DNA of 64,000 nt from Fallopia convolvulus (taxonomy: Eukaryota; Streptophyta; Magnoliopsida; Caryophyllales; Polygonaceae): contig OZ024718.1 of assembly GCA_964016875.1 (NCBI GenBank), positions 6,639,001 through 6,703,000 on the forward strand, given 5' to 3'. The translations under genes and the position numbers were made by a program. The notes under the pieces were generated by a model, which saw only the letters and a program-made list of their open reading frames with translations, searched no databases and was not told the origin of the DNA. The first letter of the stretch is position 1, and the number at the start of each line of letters is the position of its first letter. This document shows positions 10,371 to 22,604 of this stretch, one piece after another.

Positions 10371-11839
10371 TTGTACTAAAACAAAAGTGTACACAATAGT
10401 ATAAAATGCATAACTTTTGTAGAAGTCCATAGCTTCATCCAAAGTGGTGAAAATTTGACCTTTATATGAAAAGTGCATTGTAAAACTGCTAACTAAATCA
10501 GTGAAGATCAGTAAAAGTGCATTGCAAATATATTAACGTACAATACATAATAGGAAAAGTGTATTACAAAACTGCTAACTAAATCAGTGAAAAAGTGTAT
10601 TACATAAAGATATAAAAGTAGTATTAAGTAGAAAAATTGCACTACACAAATATAAAAGGTGCATTATTAACTGTGAAAATGTAGCAAAAAGATGTTAATT
10701 CAAAGACACGATCATTTGGTCCATATCCACCTTGAAGTCTAATGTCATAACCCTTACTACCAAAATCACAATGTAATTAACTATCATATTTTTATGAGGC
10801 TGATTATAATGTATAAACTATGTTCTCTATAACAAATGAAATTAGATATACGGTCGAATATATGTTCTCTAAACACAAATGAAAAGTGCATTGTTAAGTA
10901 TGAAAAGTGCACTAGTAAGTATGAAAAGTGCATTCTCATTTGCTAGTAATACTCTTTTATGAACAGCGCACTAGTAAGTATGAAAAGTGCATTATTAAGT
11001 CCGAAAAGTGCATTCTCATTTTCTAGTATTACTACTTTATGATTAGTTCAAAGTATCAACGAGAATAGAATTTCATTGTTCAAAGTGCGTTATTAAGTAT
11101 TAAAAATGCACTAGTAAGTCCGAAAAGTGCATTATTAAGTCCGAAAAGTGCAGTATTAAGTCTGAAAAGTGCAACGAAAAGAGGAATTCATTTGCTAGTA
11201 TTCTCAATTGCTAGTACTGGCACATACTACGCAGGCCGATTCCAGTGGTAGCTACGAGCGTAGATCAATCAAATCACACACTCTTCTACTAATTTGCTAG
11301 TATTAAATGTCGTTTTTTTGCTAGTATTACGTAGAGTCGGATTTGTGAATTCCTCTTCTACTCACACACTCTTAGATAGTTTAGAAACCCTAGAATTTCA
11401 AATAACCTAATGAAATCACAAAAAGAGGAATAAAATACCACTTTCTGCCATGGTTTTGGTTCAAGCAATGCAGATCGGAACGAGACTCGCGAAATCACCG
11501 AATCACCGTTGATGGAACGAGACTCGCAATCGCCGTCGAGACTCGCGAAGGAACGAGAGCAGTCTTCAATTCGTACCGATTCGTCCTCAATCGATTTGCC
11601 CTCAATCGAGAGCAGTCTTCAATTCGTTCGGTCGTCAATCCGTCTAGTCGATTCACCCCCGAAAACAAAAAGGAGAAAAAGGATTAATTAATTAGAGAGG
11701 GAAAAGACATAATTTCCCCCGCCTTTAATAAAAAGAGAAAGAACATCAACCCTTGGATCTCCTTGATCCAAGGGCCCAGAATGCTCCTTCCGTTTCATGT
11801 TAAGGGAATGTTTTATGAGAACCAAACTCTGATCATTAC

Positions 11840-12070
11840 ATGCTATTTTAACTAGAGTAAAGTTGGTTTATATTTTTTTTACCATCAATTAATTAAATAA
11901 AATAATAAAAAAGTATATTTTTTTAATATGATGATCAAAAAATTTCGTTAACCATTATACATGTTCCATCCTTATTCAATAATTCTATTTAATTTTCTTT
12001 TTGGTTTCTTTATAGAGAATTTTTTATATGGCCATTTTCTTTATTATCCAATGAAAAAATAAATTGTTTT
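11840..12070. other. Intergenic, no gene seen
   Basis: AT-rich DNA between the Mutator-like element and a LINE remnant. No feature is recognised. Confidence 0.4.
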
Positions 12071-12074
12071 GAAA

Positions 12075-13219
12075 CTTCATTTTGATGGCTCTAACATAAG
12101 AAAATCGACAAGCAACTATAGACTATATTATTAGGGATCATAATGGAAATACGGTTTTCATGCATACGAAATATAATGAATTTTGGAGTGTAATACAAGT
12201 TGAAGCACGAGAAATGTATAACGCAGTCTGTGACACTAAAAGTAGAAACTTACGAAAAATTGAGATAGAATGAGATATAGTAAAACCTATATAAATTAAT
12301 AGGGTTTGGACCATGATATTTATTATTTTATAGAGATATTAAATTACTGATAAATTTATATTTATTAATTTAAAGATTTTTTTGTAATAAGAGCTTTTGA
12401 GATGCACTATAGAAGAAGACTATGCCTAATCCAATGGTAAAAATCTTTATATGGATCAGATTTTTACCATTGGATTTTAAAAGACTATGAGTTGGACAAT
12501 CTGATCCATATAAGATTAATGTTTTGAATGCTATCAATCTTGCAATCTCGGATTGGGCAGTTAATGTTGAATAAGAGACAATAGAAAATTATTTTCGATA
12601 CTACAAAATTCGTTTCCGGGATGAAGTCTTAAGGAATTATAGTTGACACTATAAAATTTGTTATTAAAACAACGTTAGAAATGTTGGATGTAATAAGAAA
12701 AATTTAGAGATGAGCCCTAAATAGACATGTTTTAAGAAAAAAACAAATAATACTAGAATCATATTTCACTAAATTATCTTAGTTATTTCATGTAAGTTTA
12801 CATAATTATTAATTTATGATATTAATGGGACCTTATATTTTTATAGTGGTTTTTTGAAAATATATTATCTTATTATTCTATCGAAATTCGTTAAAAATTG
12901 CCATTTTGGGACCGAAGAAAAATATTATCTTAAAGAGATTATTAATTTACTGAGTATTAATTTAGAGAGGTTTTACTGTAACCTTATTGTAATAAATGCG
13001 CTTAAAGGAAATAAATCTTTCCCTGGGCAAATTGAGATTATGATAACAAATACTTCAGTCCTCCTACAGTCTTTTGAGGCAGTTCGATTCTCTCATGTGC
13101 CTCGTGATTGTAATAAGGCGGCTGATTTGATTGTTGGTCTATGCCATTCGTGTAGTATTAGTCAAATTCAGACCTATTCAAAATTTCAGGTCCTCATTCA
13201 TAATGATGTTCTAGGTTAA
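12075..13219 (+). pseudogene. LINE RNase H (RVT_3-type) remnant, split by a pogo-like MITE
   Basis: The N-terminal part of a plant LINE RNase H lies at about 12075-12275, with KLHFDGS and then YIIRDHNGNTVF and EAREMYNAV in a shifted frame. The C-terminal part lies at about 12980-13219, with IVINALKGN, SHVPRDCNKAADLIVG and a final VLIHNDVLG. The two halves align across the element at 12278-12978. Frameshift and stop codons make it non-functional. The RNase H would degrade RNA in RNA:DNA hybrids during LINE retrotransposition. No upstream reverse transcriptase is visible, so only this tail survives. Confidence 0.7.
12278..12978. mobile_element. Emigrant/pogo-like MITE inside LINE RNase H
   Basis: The ends AGTAAAACCTATATAAATT and its inverted partner AATTTAGAGAGGTTTTACTG resemble the Emigrant-type Tc1/mariner inverted repeat CAGTAAAACCTCTATAAATT. 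It is flanked by TA. It interrupts the RNase H frame exactly between matching halves, so the insertion site is well defined. Confidence 0.7.
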
Positions 13220-13639
13220 TGTATTATCAGTCTAAGTTTTTCCCACTCAAAAAAATGAAAAAAATAAATTGTTTAATGCTATTTCGGCATGAAATCAAAC
13301 CTAAAATTAAAGTAGAAAATTTTTAATAGCCTATGAAAAACATGTTTATATTAAAAAGATGGGTGAATTTGATTGAATATGTAGTATATAAAAATGAAAA
13401 AAATATATATAAAATAAATTTTGGAGTTTTTTTAATCTTATAGGAGATCGACATTTAAATTATTACGATAAGAGAGGAGAAGAAATTCAAACTTATAACC
13501 CGTTTAATGGTTACAAATGTCATTACTTGCTAATAACAAAGTTTTTTTTTCTAGAGGTACTAATAACAAAGTTAGAGAGGCTTAATAATAAAATTTGGAA
13601 TTTAAAAGGATATGTATATGTGAGTGGAGTGAGTGACTA

Positions 13640-13954
13640 TTAAATAAACCGAAGGAAATGTACATGTGAGTGGAGTGAGTGGATAATTTTTTTTATAAGG
13701 AAAGGAATTTGGGTGGACCGTCCAAGAACATTCTGCTGGATGAGGATGTGCCAACCCGACTCAACTGCAAGTGGAATAGAGGAGACACGTCGGAACGAGC
13801 CAACGATGTAGTCCGCCACCGAATTGCACTCACGGTTGACGTGAGTGATACCCCAATCTTGGAAACGAGCCAACAAACAGTGAATGTTCGAACGAAGCAA
13901 CTCAATCTCCCATGGGCAGCACCAGTCACCAACAACGGCCTTGACCAGCTGCAA
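13640..13954 (-). pseudogene. LINE RNase H C-terminal part
   Basis: The frame reads PWEIELLRSNIHCLL, then HVNRECNSVADYIV, then HILIQQNVLG, the end of the RVT_3 RNase H domain. It belongs to the 13686-16481 LINE, and the last codons run into the poly(A)/duplication region. It is homologous to the plus-strand remnant at 12980-13219. Confidence 0.7.
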
Positions 13955-16481
13955 ATTTCGCCTTCAATCTGGATCCGTAGAATGCCACAACGAATGGCCT
14001 CGAGTAGTCCCTAGCGTAAGGTGATGGTCTCGGAAGTCAGAACGGACTGATGACCAATCAATCCTCCGTCACATTGGATGGGGGAGCCGTAGGAGTCCCT
14101 AAGAATGAACCCATAAGAAGCCATACCATTCACATTCATTGCACCATCAAAATTCAATTTAGTGAAATCCCTTCTGGGTTTTGCCCATTTTGTGGCTTTT
14201 CACTTTGGCCCACTTCTAGCCGTTCGACAACGTGGGTTACCTGAGGCCGAGGCTTCCGTGTTTTTCCAATTTTTAATTTGGTTATGAATAAAGTCGCAAA
14301 TGTTTACAACGTTATTCAAGTTATTGTTGTTGTTATTGTTGTCGAAAGCTCTTTTATTCCTATAGTACCATAGGCCCTACCAGGTGTTAGCGAGGAGTTC
14401 CAATTCCTCTTTTGTTAATCTTATCCTTATCTCATCTAGGACAAGATGTGGTTTTTTTATCCCTAGGGGAAATTTGGTCGAGGATTCGACAAAGTTTGGG
14501 TTTTACGGTTTTGATGGTCTCCACGGTTAATGGGCACGAGAGTGACACATGGTTAGTGTCTTCCTCCAGGCTGTTACAGGCCTCGCAGCCCGGCGGAACC
14601 GGGATATGGTTCGCAGCTAGCCTCATCTTAGTTGACAAACCATTTCTGGCTACTTTCCAAATGAAATTTTTCACTTTGGGAGGGATGTTAAGATTGTTTA
14701 TCCAAGATAGGTTAATTTTTTGTTCGCCTTTAGATTGTTGGATCCATTGCATGGTTGAATATGTTGAGTACCAACAATTTTTGCTAGGTTGCTAGTATAG
14801 TCTGTCCGGGATTTTGTTAATAGGGTTTATGATTTTGGATATGATTGCAAGATCGTCTGTATTAATGACCTTGCTCAATTTCTCAATGTTCCACGAATTA
14901 TCCTCTCTGAGGTACTCATCCACGGTTTGGTCCTAGTTAATGATGTTTTTCGTATCTTTCCTTGGATTGAGAGGGCCCATACCGGTCCAGTTGTCTTTCC
15001 ATACTCGAACAGTTTTACCATCCCCAATCTGCCAGATTAGTCCTTTCACGAATAGGTCTTTAAGGCCTATTAGCTTGGACCACTGCCAAGAGGTATTATG
15101 TTTTTTCTTGTAGTTTAGGATGTTTTCCGTTTTAAGATATTTTTCCGTAATAATTTTGACCCATAGATTTTCTGGTTCAGTTAGTATTTTCCAGAGCATC
15201 TTCATTTGGAGTGCTTGGTTCATCTCTTCTGCCTTGGCGATTCCCACCCCCCCCCCCCATGAGCGGGTGGGCGGCAAATGGAGTTCCAACTAATGAGTGA
15301 CTTGTAGTTGTGATCCTTGTTCTAGAAGAAATTTTTGTTGATTATGTCAAGTTCTTGTAAGGTAACTTGGGGTAGCATAAATGATTGCATAATGTAGTTG
15401 GGTTGTGCTGATAGATTTGCTTTGATTAGGGTTTTACGTCCCTCCTAGGATAGAGTGTTTGCTTTCCATTTTGCAAGTTGGGATCTGGTCCGCATAATTA
15501 GTGGTTTAAAGGTGTTTTGTGTTATTCTGCCATTGATAATCGGGCATCCTAAGTATTTATCCAACTCAACTGTGTTTGTGATTTAAAGTTGTTCCTTATT
15601 TGTATTGCTTGTATTTTTGTTGACTTTGAAGGCGGATTTGTGAAAGTTGACTTTCTGGCCAGAAACCTGACAATAGTTATCAACAATTCCTTTGATTTTT
15701 TCGCATGCAGTGTTATTTGCATTAGCGAAGATGATGATATCATCAGTGAAAGCGAGGAATGAGATTTTTGTTCCATTTCTCGTGATTTGGATCCTGATGC
15801 CACTTTTGGGGTTAATGCTTTGCAAGTGGAGTTATCTTGCAAGAATTTCGGATGCGAGAATGAATAGGTAAGGTGATAGGGGGTCTCCTTGTCTAAGTCC
15901 TCGTTGGGGGTAGAATTGTTCTGTTGACCCGTTATTGACCAAAATAGAGAAATAAACCGTTTCGACGCATTCTCGGATCCAACCCAAGAATTTATCATTG
16001 AAACCAAATTTGTGTAGGACTATTGCCAGGAAATCCCAGCTTTTCGGTCATAAGCTTTTTCCATGTCTAGTTTGACAACAATCCATCCTTCCCACCCTTG
16101 TTTTTTGCGGAAGGAGTGGAAAATCTCGTGTGCGATAAGGTTATTATCGTGGATACTTCGGTTCTGGACATACGCCCCTTGCATCGGATGTGTGAGCTTG
16201 CTTAATATGTTTTTCAGTCGGTTTGTTAGGATTTTTGATATTACTTTGTATAAGGTGTTACATAAGCTTATGGGTCTATAATGATTGGTGGAGCTTGGGT
16301 TTTCACATTTTGGTAATAGGGATATGAATATGTGGTTTACTTGTTTTAAGAGTTTCTCAGAGTAGAAATTTTTTTTAACGGTCCTTATAACATCCGGTCC
16401 TACAATGTGCCACTACTGCTTATAAAAGCATACCGACATTTTATCCGGGCCATGAGATTTATCGTCCTCAATGTCGAATAG
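13686..16481 (-). mobile_element. 5'-truncated LINE (L1 clade) with RNase H tail
   Basis: A 14-bp duplication, GGAGTGAGTGGATA (13672-13685 and 16482-16495), flanks the element. A T run at its left edge is the poly(A) tail of a minus-strand insertion. On the minus strand, from 16.4 down to 13.7 kb, are reverse transcriptase remnants. These include FTDDIIIFANAN, where most L1 elements have FADD, followed by a GQKVNFHKS-like motif. Next come the zinc-binding region (NIPPKVKNFIWKVARNGLSTK, CEACNSLEEDTNHVSLSCP) and an RVT_3 RNase H end (HVNRECNSVADYIV). Several frameshifts and stops break the reading frame. The endonuclease and the N-terminal half are missing because of 5' truncation. Confidence 0.85.
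14432..15289 (-). pseudogene. LINE reverse-transcriptase thumb and zinc-binding region
   Basis: Open stretches 14933-15289 and 14432-14752 encode the post-RT region. One holds GGGVGIAKAEEMNQALQMKMLWK and WQIGDGKTVRVWKDNW. The other holds the zf-RVT domain with C-x2-C, H and C ligands (CEACNSLEEDTNHVSLSC). A frame break separates them. A run of 13 C lies at about 15248-15260 beside the first stretch. Confidence 0.75.
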
Positions 16482-16495
16482 GGAGTGAGTGGATA

Positions 16496-16829
16496 TTAAA
16501 TAACCGAAAGCTGTATGGACTACTTGCCAAAGTTAATATCGCCTATCCATTTCCCTATTAATCAAGAGATTAAGCCAAGTTGACAAATGGCGACGTATGA
16601 AAAATTGACAATGAGAAAATATACATTTAGGTTGGCACCTTGCTATGAAATTGTTACCTCTTGTCCACGTCCAAGTTAGGTACGTGTCGATCAAGTATGG
16701 ACTACGAAGTATGTTATTATAGATTTAAATTTTTTTATCAAGAATAAGAATACACAGATATATATTTTATATCAATGTTAGGTTAGTTACATTCACAAAT
16801 AGAATGAGAACCGATTTTGTTAGCATGAT
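16496..16829. other. Intergenic, no gene seen
   Basis: AT-rich spacer with no recognisable coding or repeat feature beyond the adjoining LINE duplication. Confidence 0.4.
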
Positions 16830-16841
16830 AATAATCTAGAT

Positions 16842-17115
16842 TTTTTTTTTGTTTTTTTCTTGAAATTCTGGTTTTCGGCTCTTGCGATCCGACTATTCCT
16901 GCGCCTTTTCGGAACCCTGCCCTGGACCCAGAGGAGGAGGTAAATTATAGATGGAAGAGCGGCGAACCTCTGACTCAGAGGCGGCATACACAGGGGGTTG
17001 TGAGCTATCTTGCTTGGACATGTGAAACTCTCACATCTGCAACTGGCAAAGCTCGAACCCCTGATGTGGTGCACCTTGAGACAATTCTAAACCGCTACAC
17101 CAGATGCCTAGGGGC
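16842..17115 (-). mobile_element. tRNA-derived SINE
   Basis: The insertion of 274 bp is flanked by AATAATCTAGAT at 16830-16841 and 17116-17127. A T-rich left end is the tail of a minus-strand copy. Near the other end the minus strand carries an A-box-like GGTGTAGCGGTTTA and a B-box-like GGGGTTCGAGCTT, the internal RNA polymerase III promoter. It has no coding capacity. Confidence 0.8.
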
Positions 17116-17127
17116 AATAATCTAGAT

Positions 17128-17990
17128 CTTAGGAATACAAGAGGCGTTTGAAAAGTATATATAGACTCTTGAACCTCTAATTCAGACATATATCGTAAGT
17201 CAAAACAAATCATGGTAAGCCCAAAAACAAAATACATAGCATATTATTTTGACGAATGCACTTTCCCCTAACCCCCCAATTAACAACAGATTCAAAATAC
17301 ATTAATAAAGTATCATTTATCAACCAGGCTTTGGAAACAAAACATTTCAGTTTTTATAGTAAAGTATATTCGTCTAAAAATAATTTGGCGTAATACATGC
17401 TGACCAGCTCGGGTTGAACTAATAAGAACCGGCCCAAACCTTGGCCGGGCCTCTTTATTTTTGGGTTCAACCATGCATTGATGGACAAGTTCAACCTAAT
17501 TTTTTAGGGTTTTTCTAAAATCATCATATTTAATATAAATAGATATAATATTTATTTTTTATATTTTTGAAAGAGTTCATTAATTCTATAGTAAAGAATA
17601 GTATAAATTTTTCTAAAAGTAAATTATTAATCAGACTAATTTTTTTAATGTTCCGACTAATATGTGCCTAAGGGAATACAATAACTATATTAAGTTTGGA
17701 AATTATTTCAAAACTATTCTCTAAATTCAAATTAATGAAGCCTTTTAAAAAAAAATTAAAATTAATAAACAATAATCAAATTTACCAAAATTAATATTTT
17801 TATTGTGTACTTATGAACACACGTTAAATATTTCCATTTTTAATCTCTTCTGGCTGAGACTCGTTACTAATTTGATCACTTTCATACGGTGACTACTGAG
17901 ACATAATTAGCCAATTTATTTTGAAATTAAATAAGAAAGATTTTATCCATTAATAAAAGGTGTTATGTATATTAGTTATGTTAATAAAAT
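17128..17990. other. Intergenic, no gene seen
   Basis: AT-rich DNA with no gene or structured repeat recognised. Confidence 0.4.
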
Positions 17991-17992
17991 GG

Positions 17993-19182
17993 TCTTCCCC
18001 CGTCCCTAAAGTTTGTCCTTTAGGACAACTTTCACATATACTAGTTGTACCCGTCATACCATGTACGATTACGATTCGATATTTTATAGGCATTATAAAT
18101 AGGATATTAATAATATAAAATATAATATAAGTAATTTATTGCTAGTAGAATGTATAATTATTTTAATCAATATAATGATTAAATTTAATGTTGAGAATGA
18201 AGATATATTATTAATATAAAATAATTATATTTCACTTTTTTCTAGATGATATTTCATAGATATTTAATTTAAAAAAGAAGATAAAATATGAATAAGAAAA
18301 TTTATATATTCAAATATGGAAGTGATAAGAATTTAAAAAATAATAGTTAAATTAATGAATAAGATATAATAAAGTATGAAAGTTAAACATAATTTGATTA
18401 CATAAAATATTTAAATATTAAATAATTTAATTTAAGATGGGACCAAACTCATTTTTTGTTTCGATAAATTAAATATTAGATAAGATTAAATATTATATTA
18501 TTCATATTTTATTACTTTTCATGTATGTAAATTTAGAGATTATCAAAATATTTCAATATATCTATTAAATATTTTATTATCTATTTTTATTAATTTTAAA
18601 CATAATAAATATTTTTCATTAATTTTTTATTATAAAAGAAAATTAAATATATATCTATAAATAAATTCGTCAAAATATATATGCTAAAAGATTTAAATTT
18701 ATTTAAAATATTTTATATTTAATTTTAAATACTTTTATAAGCAAGATTTCGAAAGATATTGCTATACTAAATAAATATTTGTTAATGTTAGAGATAAATT
18801 TAAATAGTTAAAAAAATTAATAGAAAGAAGTTATAATAATAGAAATTGATATTTTTTTTAAATATGAGGTGGGGTCAGAATCGTTTTGGTGACTCAAAAA
18901 GGTCCAGCTTTAGTATATAGTTATAGATTAAGAAATGGATAGAGAAGAAAAAGTAGCCATAGGGGGAGAGGGAGAGATTGTAATTGTGATGGGTAAAAGT
19001 GGGAATAAAGAGAAAAAAAAAAAGGAAAACTAAAAAGTGTAGATAATGAGGTGTAAAAGATGAGATAGATAAGGCTAATATTGTAAGAAAAAAATTGATA
19101 TAAAAGGAAAGTTGAAAAGCTGGACAAATTTTTCGGAACACCCGAAAAGAAACATAAGAAAAACTTTAGGGGACGGAGGGAG
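17993..19182. mobile_element. Stowaway-type MITE interrupted by a Helitron
   Basis: The left end CCCCCGTCCCTAAAGTTT and right end AAACTTTAGGGGACGGAGGGAG are inverted repeats. TA follows the right end, while the left TA is mutated. Without the 887-bp Helitron (18041-18927) it is about 300 bp and matches, in opposite orientation, the MITE at 5584-5877 (shared TTTGTCCAGCTTTT, TTACAATATTA and TTTTACACC blocks). Confidence 0.75.
18041..18927 (-). mobile_element. Non-autonomous Helitron
   Basis: On the minus strand it starts TCTATAACTATATACTAAAGC and ends CTAG, inserted precisely between host A (18040) and T (18928). A degenerate hairpin precedes CTAG. Similar termini occur at 39369-40398 and 49054-49730. 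It is very AT-rich with no Rep/helicase frame. Confidence 0.78.
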
Positions 19183-19184
19183 TA

Positions 19185-21516
19185 AAAATTAAATCTAATT
19201 ATTTAAAATAATAAAATATGGAAGAGAACGTGGAATTTGAACTCAAGCCCGATCCAATCCCGGTCCAAATTTTCTACTCTCTTGTGTACTTCCTCTCCTA
19301 TACTCCTTTGTTTTTAATTGGTTACAAACTGTCTTTTAATAATTTACTAATATTTAAGTTTTTTTATTTAATTTGAAAGATCATCACCCAATCACGTAGT
19401 AAGAGAGTATAAAAGGGAGTAGAAAATTTTATTTGATCCAATTTGGGAGAGAGATTTTAGAAAATCAGATATTGGTCTCCATGTTTACAAAAATCATGGA
19501 ATCAAGAACAATAATATCTCTGGCTCTCATACCGTGTCTTTTCTTAATCCTCCTTTGTTTGCTCCACTCATTTCCTTCTGTCCACATACGAACAACCAAT
19601 GATCGCCATAATTGATGTGCAATGCTTGGTTCTCAGCAGATGCAAAAATGGAGGAGTAAATTTAACATATGGCTGCTAGATTAGCTTCAAGAATTTCGGT
19701 GAATGATTTCTATCACTCGTTGGATTTCCATGTGAATGCATAATTTGTGAAGATAAAGATATCTAAATTAAATTGCCTAGCATATAAGCATTTGTGTTTA
19801 TATGCTAAGATGGAACCTTAGTTATTGTGTTTATGTATTACGTCTATATGCGCATGTGCGTTTGAACACCACTGTCAAAATTAGCACATCGGACTTAATC
19901 ATGGTATCAGAGCTTGTTCGATATGGGTCCCTTTCTGTAGGGATAAAGTATTTCCACCCCTTATCTAAGTAGCCCACCATGATGGGGTGATTTGGGCATA
20001 GCTCATTGGGCTCGTCAACGACTTATGGACTCTAAGGTCATAATTGTCAAGTGTTAACTAGGATTAGATTACTTCTATTCACAATTAATTTTAAGATGAA
20101 AACTCACTAGACTTATGTGTTAGGCCCATATGTGTGTGTGTTCTTGGACGGTCTCCCTTCCGTTAGTATTTGCTCAACGAACTTTATCATAAACATTGTC
20201 CAAATTTGATATTCAAAATACTGTCCTTATCTTACAAATTAGGATTAGTTGTAACAACCATTTTTTTAAAGAAATCACCAAGGCCTCGTCGAGGCTCCCC
20301 TTAGACATTGGACGACCCTATCTGATATAACCTTCTAGCCTATCTAAGCATCGTCTGTAAAATTTATACAGGTGTAGGCGGCCCCTTTTCATTAATGAGT
20401 TGTCTCGTGTTTTTAGAAAATTGGTAAAAACTATGACAACATGTTAAGAATTTCAAGAACCAAAAACATCAGACAAAAAGTGTGATTAAAGGGCTAAAAA
20501 TGATTTCTTATCAGTTATGTTACTTTTTTTTGTTGAAACCAAAATTGAATATTATCAGTTTTGTATCTTGACTTTGATTTCACTGAGGAACGTAACTCCA
20601 TCGGTTCAATTCCTACCGGAAACAGTAAATAATTAGTAGTAGTCATATACTTTGCGCATACAAGTTCTTCAAATTTCTTTTTTTTTTTTAGTTAAGCGAA
20701 CTAGTGGATCAATTTGTAAGTTAGTTTTGGGTTGAAATGTGATATATTAGCTCAATCTACCTTAATACATTATAAACCAGAATCCAAGTCTATTGTAAAA
20801 TTTACGCCACGTTGTATTTTTAAATAAATTAATGTGAAATTATATTTTAATAAATGATATAACAACTTATAGTATTCTTGCTATATATACTAAATAGATA
20901 ACATGTTTATATAATAATTATGTATATAATTTTCTATCTATGGATTATGTATTAGTTTACTACAATAGATAACATATTTATATAATTTTTATATACATAA
21001 ATTCCTATGAGATGATATTTTTCTAATTAATTAAATATTTTTATCTCTTAACAAGATTTAGGGTCTTAATATATTTTTTTTTATCTTTTAACAAGGCTTG
21101 AGCTCCAAGTATAAAATTTATATCTATATAATGATATAATTTTAAATAATATTTTTTTATGTTGATATATTTTTATTTTGAGAAAAAGATATAATTTTAT
21201 GTTAATGACTAAGATTATATGTAAATGTAAAAAAAATTCGAATTTTAATTTAAATTAATAAAATTATATTTTCTTTATCTTTTTATGCATTTATATTAAA
21301 GATTTTTTCTTAAATCAAAGTTTGATAAAAAAAAGAAAAATTTACAAATCTTGATGAATACTTGCTTAAATTGAATTTTGATAAAAATTTACATTAAAAT
21401 TTTCTTAATTTCCTTTTTATTTTATTTATGTAAATATATAATTTTTTTTTCTAGCCCCACCTTACATTTAAATTTTGTTATCTCTATGTTTTTTTTGTAA
21501 TTTAATATGGATGATA
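19185..21516. other. Intergenic with a decayed LTR-element primer site
   Basis: At about 19903 TGGTATCAGAGC follows TAATCA. This is the initiator-tRNA-Met primer-binding site next to an LTR end, so a decayed Copia LTR probably lies just before it. The LTR limits are not clear. The rest is AT-rich and I see no gene. Confidence 0.4.
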
Positions 21517-21521
21517 GATTG

Positions 21522-22313
21522 TGATGAAACCCGAAATAACAACTCGCTAGAAGACAAGGAACGAGATTATTATATTATTTGAAAAGTGCAAACACTTGCT
21601 TCTTTATTTATGATTTTCTTTACAGCGAGGTTACAAGCGAACGAGGTTAACTAGCTATTGAGGATTACACCCTAGACCTCCTACGAGCCTTCGAGATCTC
21701 GATCTAACAACGTTCGAGATCTCCTATTTGCTAAATGATTCTTCCACCTAAGTGTTGCGTGATCGGCCTTGAGACGAGGTGGACTTGAGAGCGTGGTGTA
21801 GAGAGCCTTGTGATGTTTTGTAGCGAGGTCTTTGATGTGCGAGGTCTTTGTGTGACTTGAAGTCTTTTTGTGGACTTCACTTGTCTGCAGCGAGGTCTTT
21901 TGACGGTGTTTCTATCACGTCGATCTTCAACGAGCAAGATAGTTCTTGAGTTCAAGATGTTTTTCGACCCTTCCTTGCTACGAGGTTCATCTCTATTTAT
22001 AGAGGATTAGGGAGTTGAGTTTTGGCCAAGGTTCGATATGGGACGCCCAAGATCGGAGGCTTCTGATTGGTTCGAGGGTAAGGCAGTTGGTGATTGGCTT
22101 GGGGAAGCGGCATCCATGAGTGGTCCGTGTGGGCGGGTGTCAGTGGAGTCGGTTACGAGGTCTAGGCCTCGTTCCGAGGTCCAGGGGAACTTCGCTTAAA
22201 ATAAGTGAGGGGTATGGATGTGGGACCCAAAATCATCCTTGGGAATCTCATCGGGTCCGCTTGTTCTTTGTGCTCCGGGCCCACTTCTTATTTTACTATT
22301 CTGGACATCATCA
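21522..22313 (-). repeat. 3' LTR of the Tat element
   Basis: 792 bp, near-identical to 30959-31750. It ends GGACATCATCA. It is the 3' LTR because the polyprotein is on the minus strand. Confidence 0.92.
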
Positions 22314-22604
22314 CAACCCCATGACCTGGGGATCTCGCCACGAGGACCGCAGGGCATAAATTCCCTAGGATCGCGGGATACGAGACTTTTTGAGGTCGGG
22401 AGGCATTTTGCGAGGTGTGGGGCTCTCGAGGTTGGGGCACGCATCATGCGAGGTTTTATCCTTGCGAAGCTCTTTACTTAGGTTTTTTCCTCGTTTGCGT
22501 GGGTGGAGCTTCCTGGGCCCGTTCTCCATGTTTTGCTTAATGGGCCATTTAAGTGGGATGGGCCTAATAAACCTTTTGGGAGCGGGGGAGGCCCAAGCCT
22601 GTTC

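Larger units (their letters stand above)
9225..11170 (+). repeat. Field of dispersed AAGTGCATT motifs
   Basis: The 9-mer AAGTGCATT and close variants (AAGTGCACT, AAGTGTATT, AAGTACATT) recur every 20-60 bases for almost 2 kb, nearly always on the plus strand. About a dozen exact copies lie in 9.23-9.69 kb alone. Later copies sit in different contexts (for example GTCCGAAAAGTGCATTATTAA near 11.0-11.15 kb). The motif is therefore conserved better than its surroundings. No open frame spans it. Confidence 0.8.
6766..11829. mobile_element. Mutator-like element (non-autonomous) with nested insertion and motif array
   Basis: The ends are inverted copies (GAGTTTGGTTC at 6766 and GAACCAAACTC ending at 11829). 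They are flanked by a perfect 10-bp duplication, TGATCATTAC (6756-6765 and 11830-11839). Similarity between the two ends runs on through AACATAAAACGGAAGGAG and CCCTTGGAT. A 9-11 bp duplication and long inverted repeats point to the Mutator superfamily. The left repeat is split by a hAT-like element (6835-8368). No MURA-type transposase was found. The interior carries possible 5' exon-like sequence (8630-8700), a 2-kb field of AAGTGCATT motifs and two tRNA-like sequences. Superfamily assignment is inference from the duplication length and inverted repeats. Confidence 0.75.

Noticed and set aside
9225..11170. AAGTGCATT field as a simple satellite
   Set aside because: Spacing and spacers vary widely and the motif is conserved over unlike contexts, so only 9232-9590 is a true tandem repeat.
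11509..11691. Ser-rich 60-codon ORF near the right end of the Mutator-like element
   Set aside because: Short, low complexity, made of direct repeats (CAATCGAGAGCAGTCTTCAA). No support as a gene.
19903..19914. A complete Copia element starting at the primer-site sequence near 19.9 kb
   Set aside because: Only the primer-site match is convincing. No gag, pol or second LTR follows.
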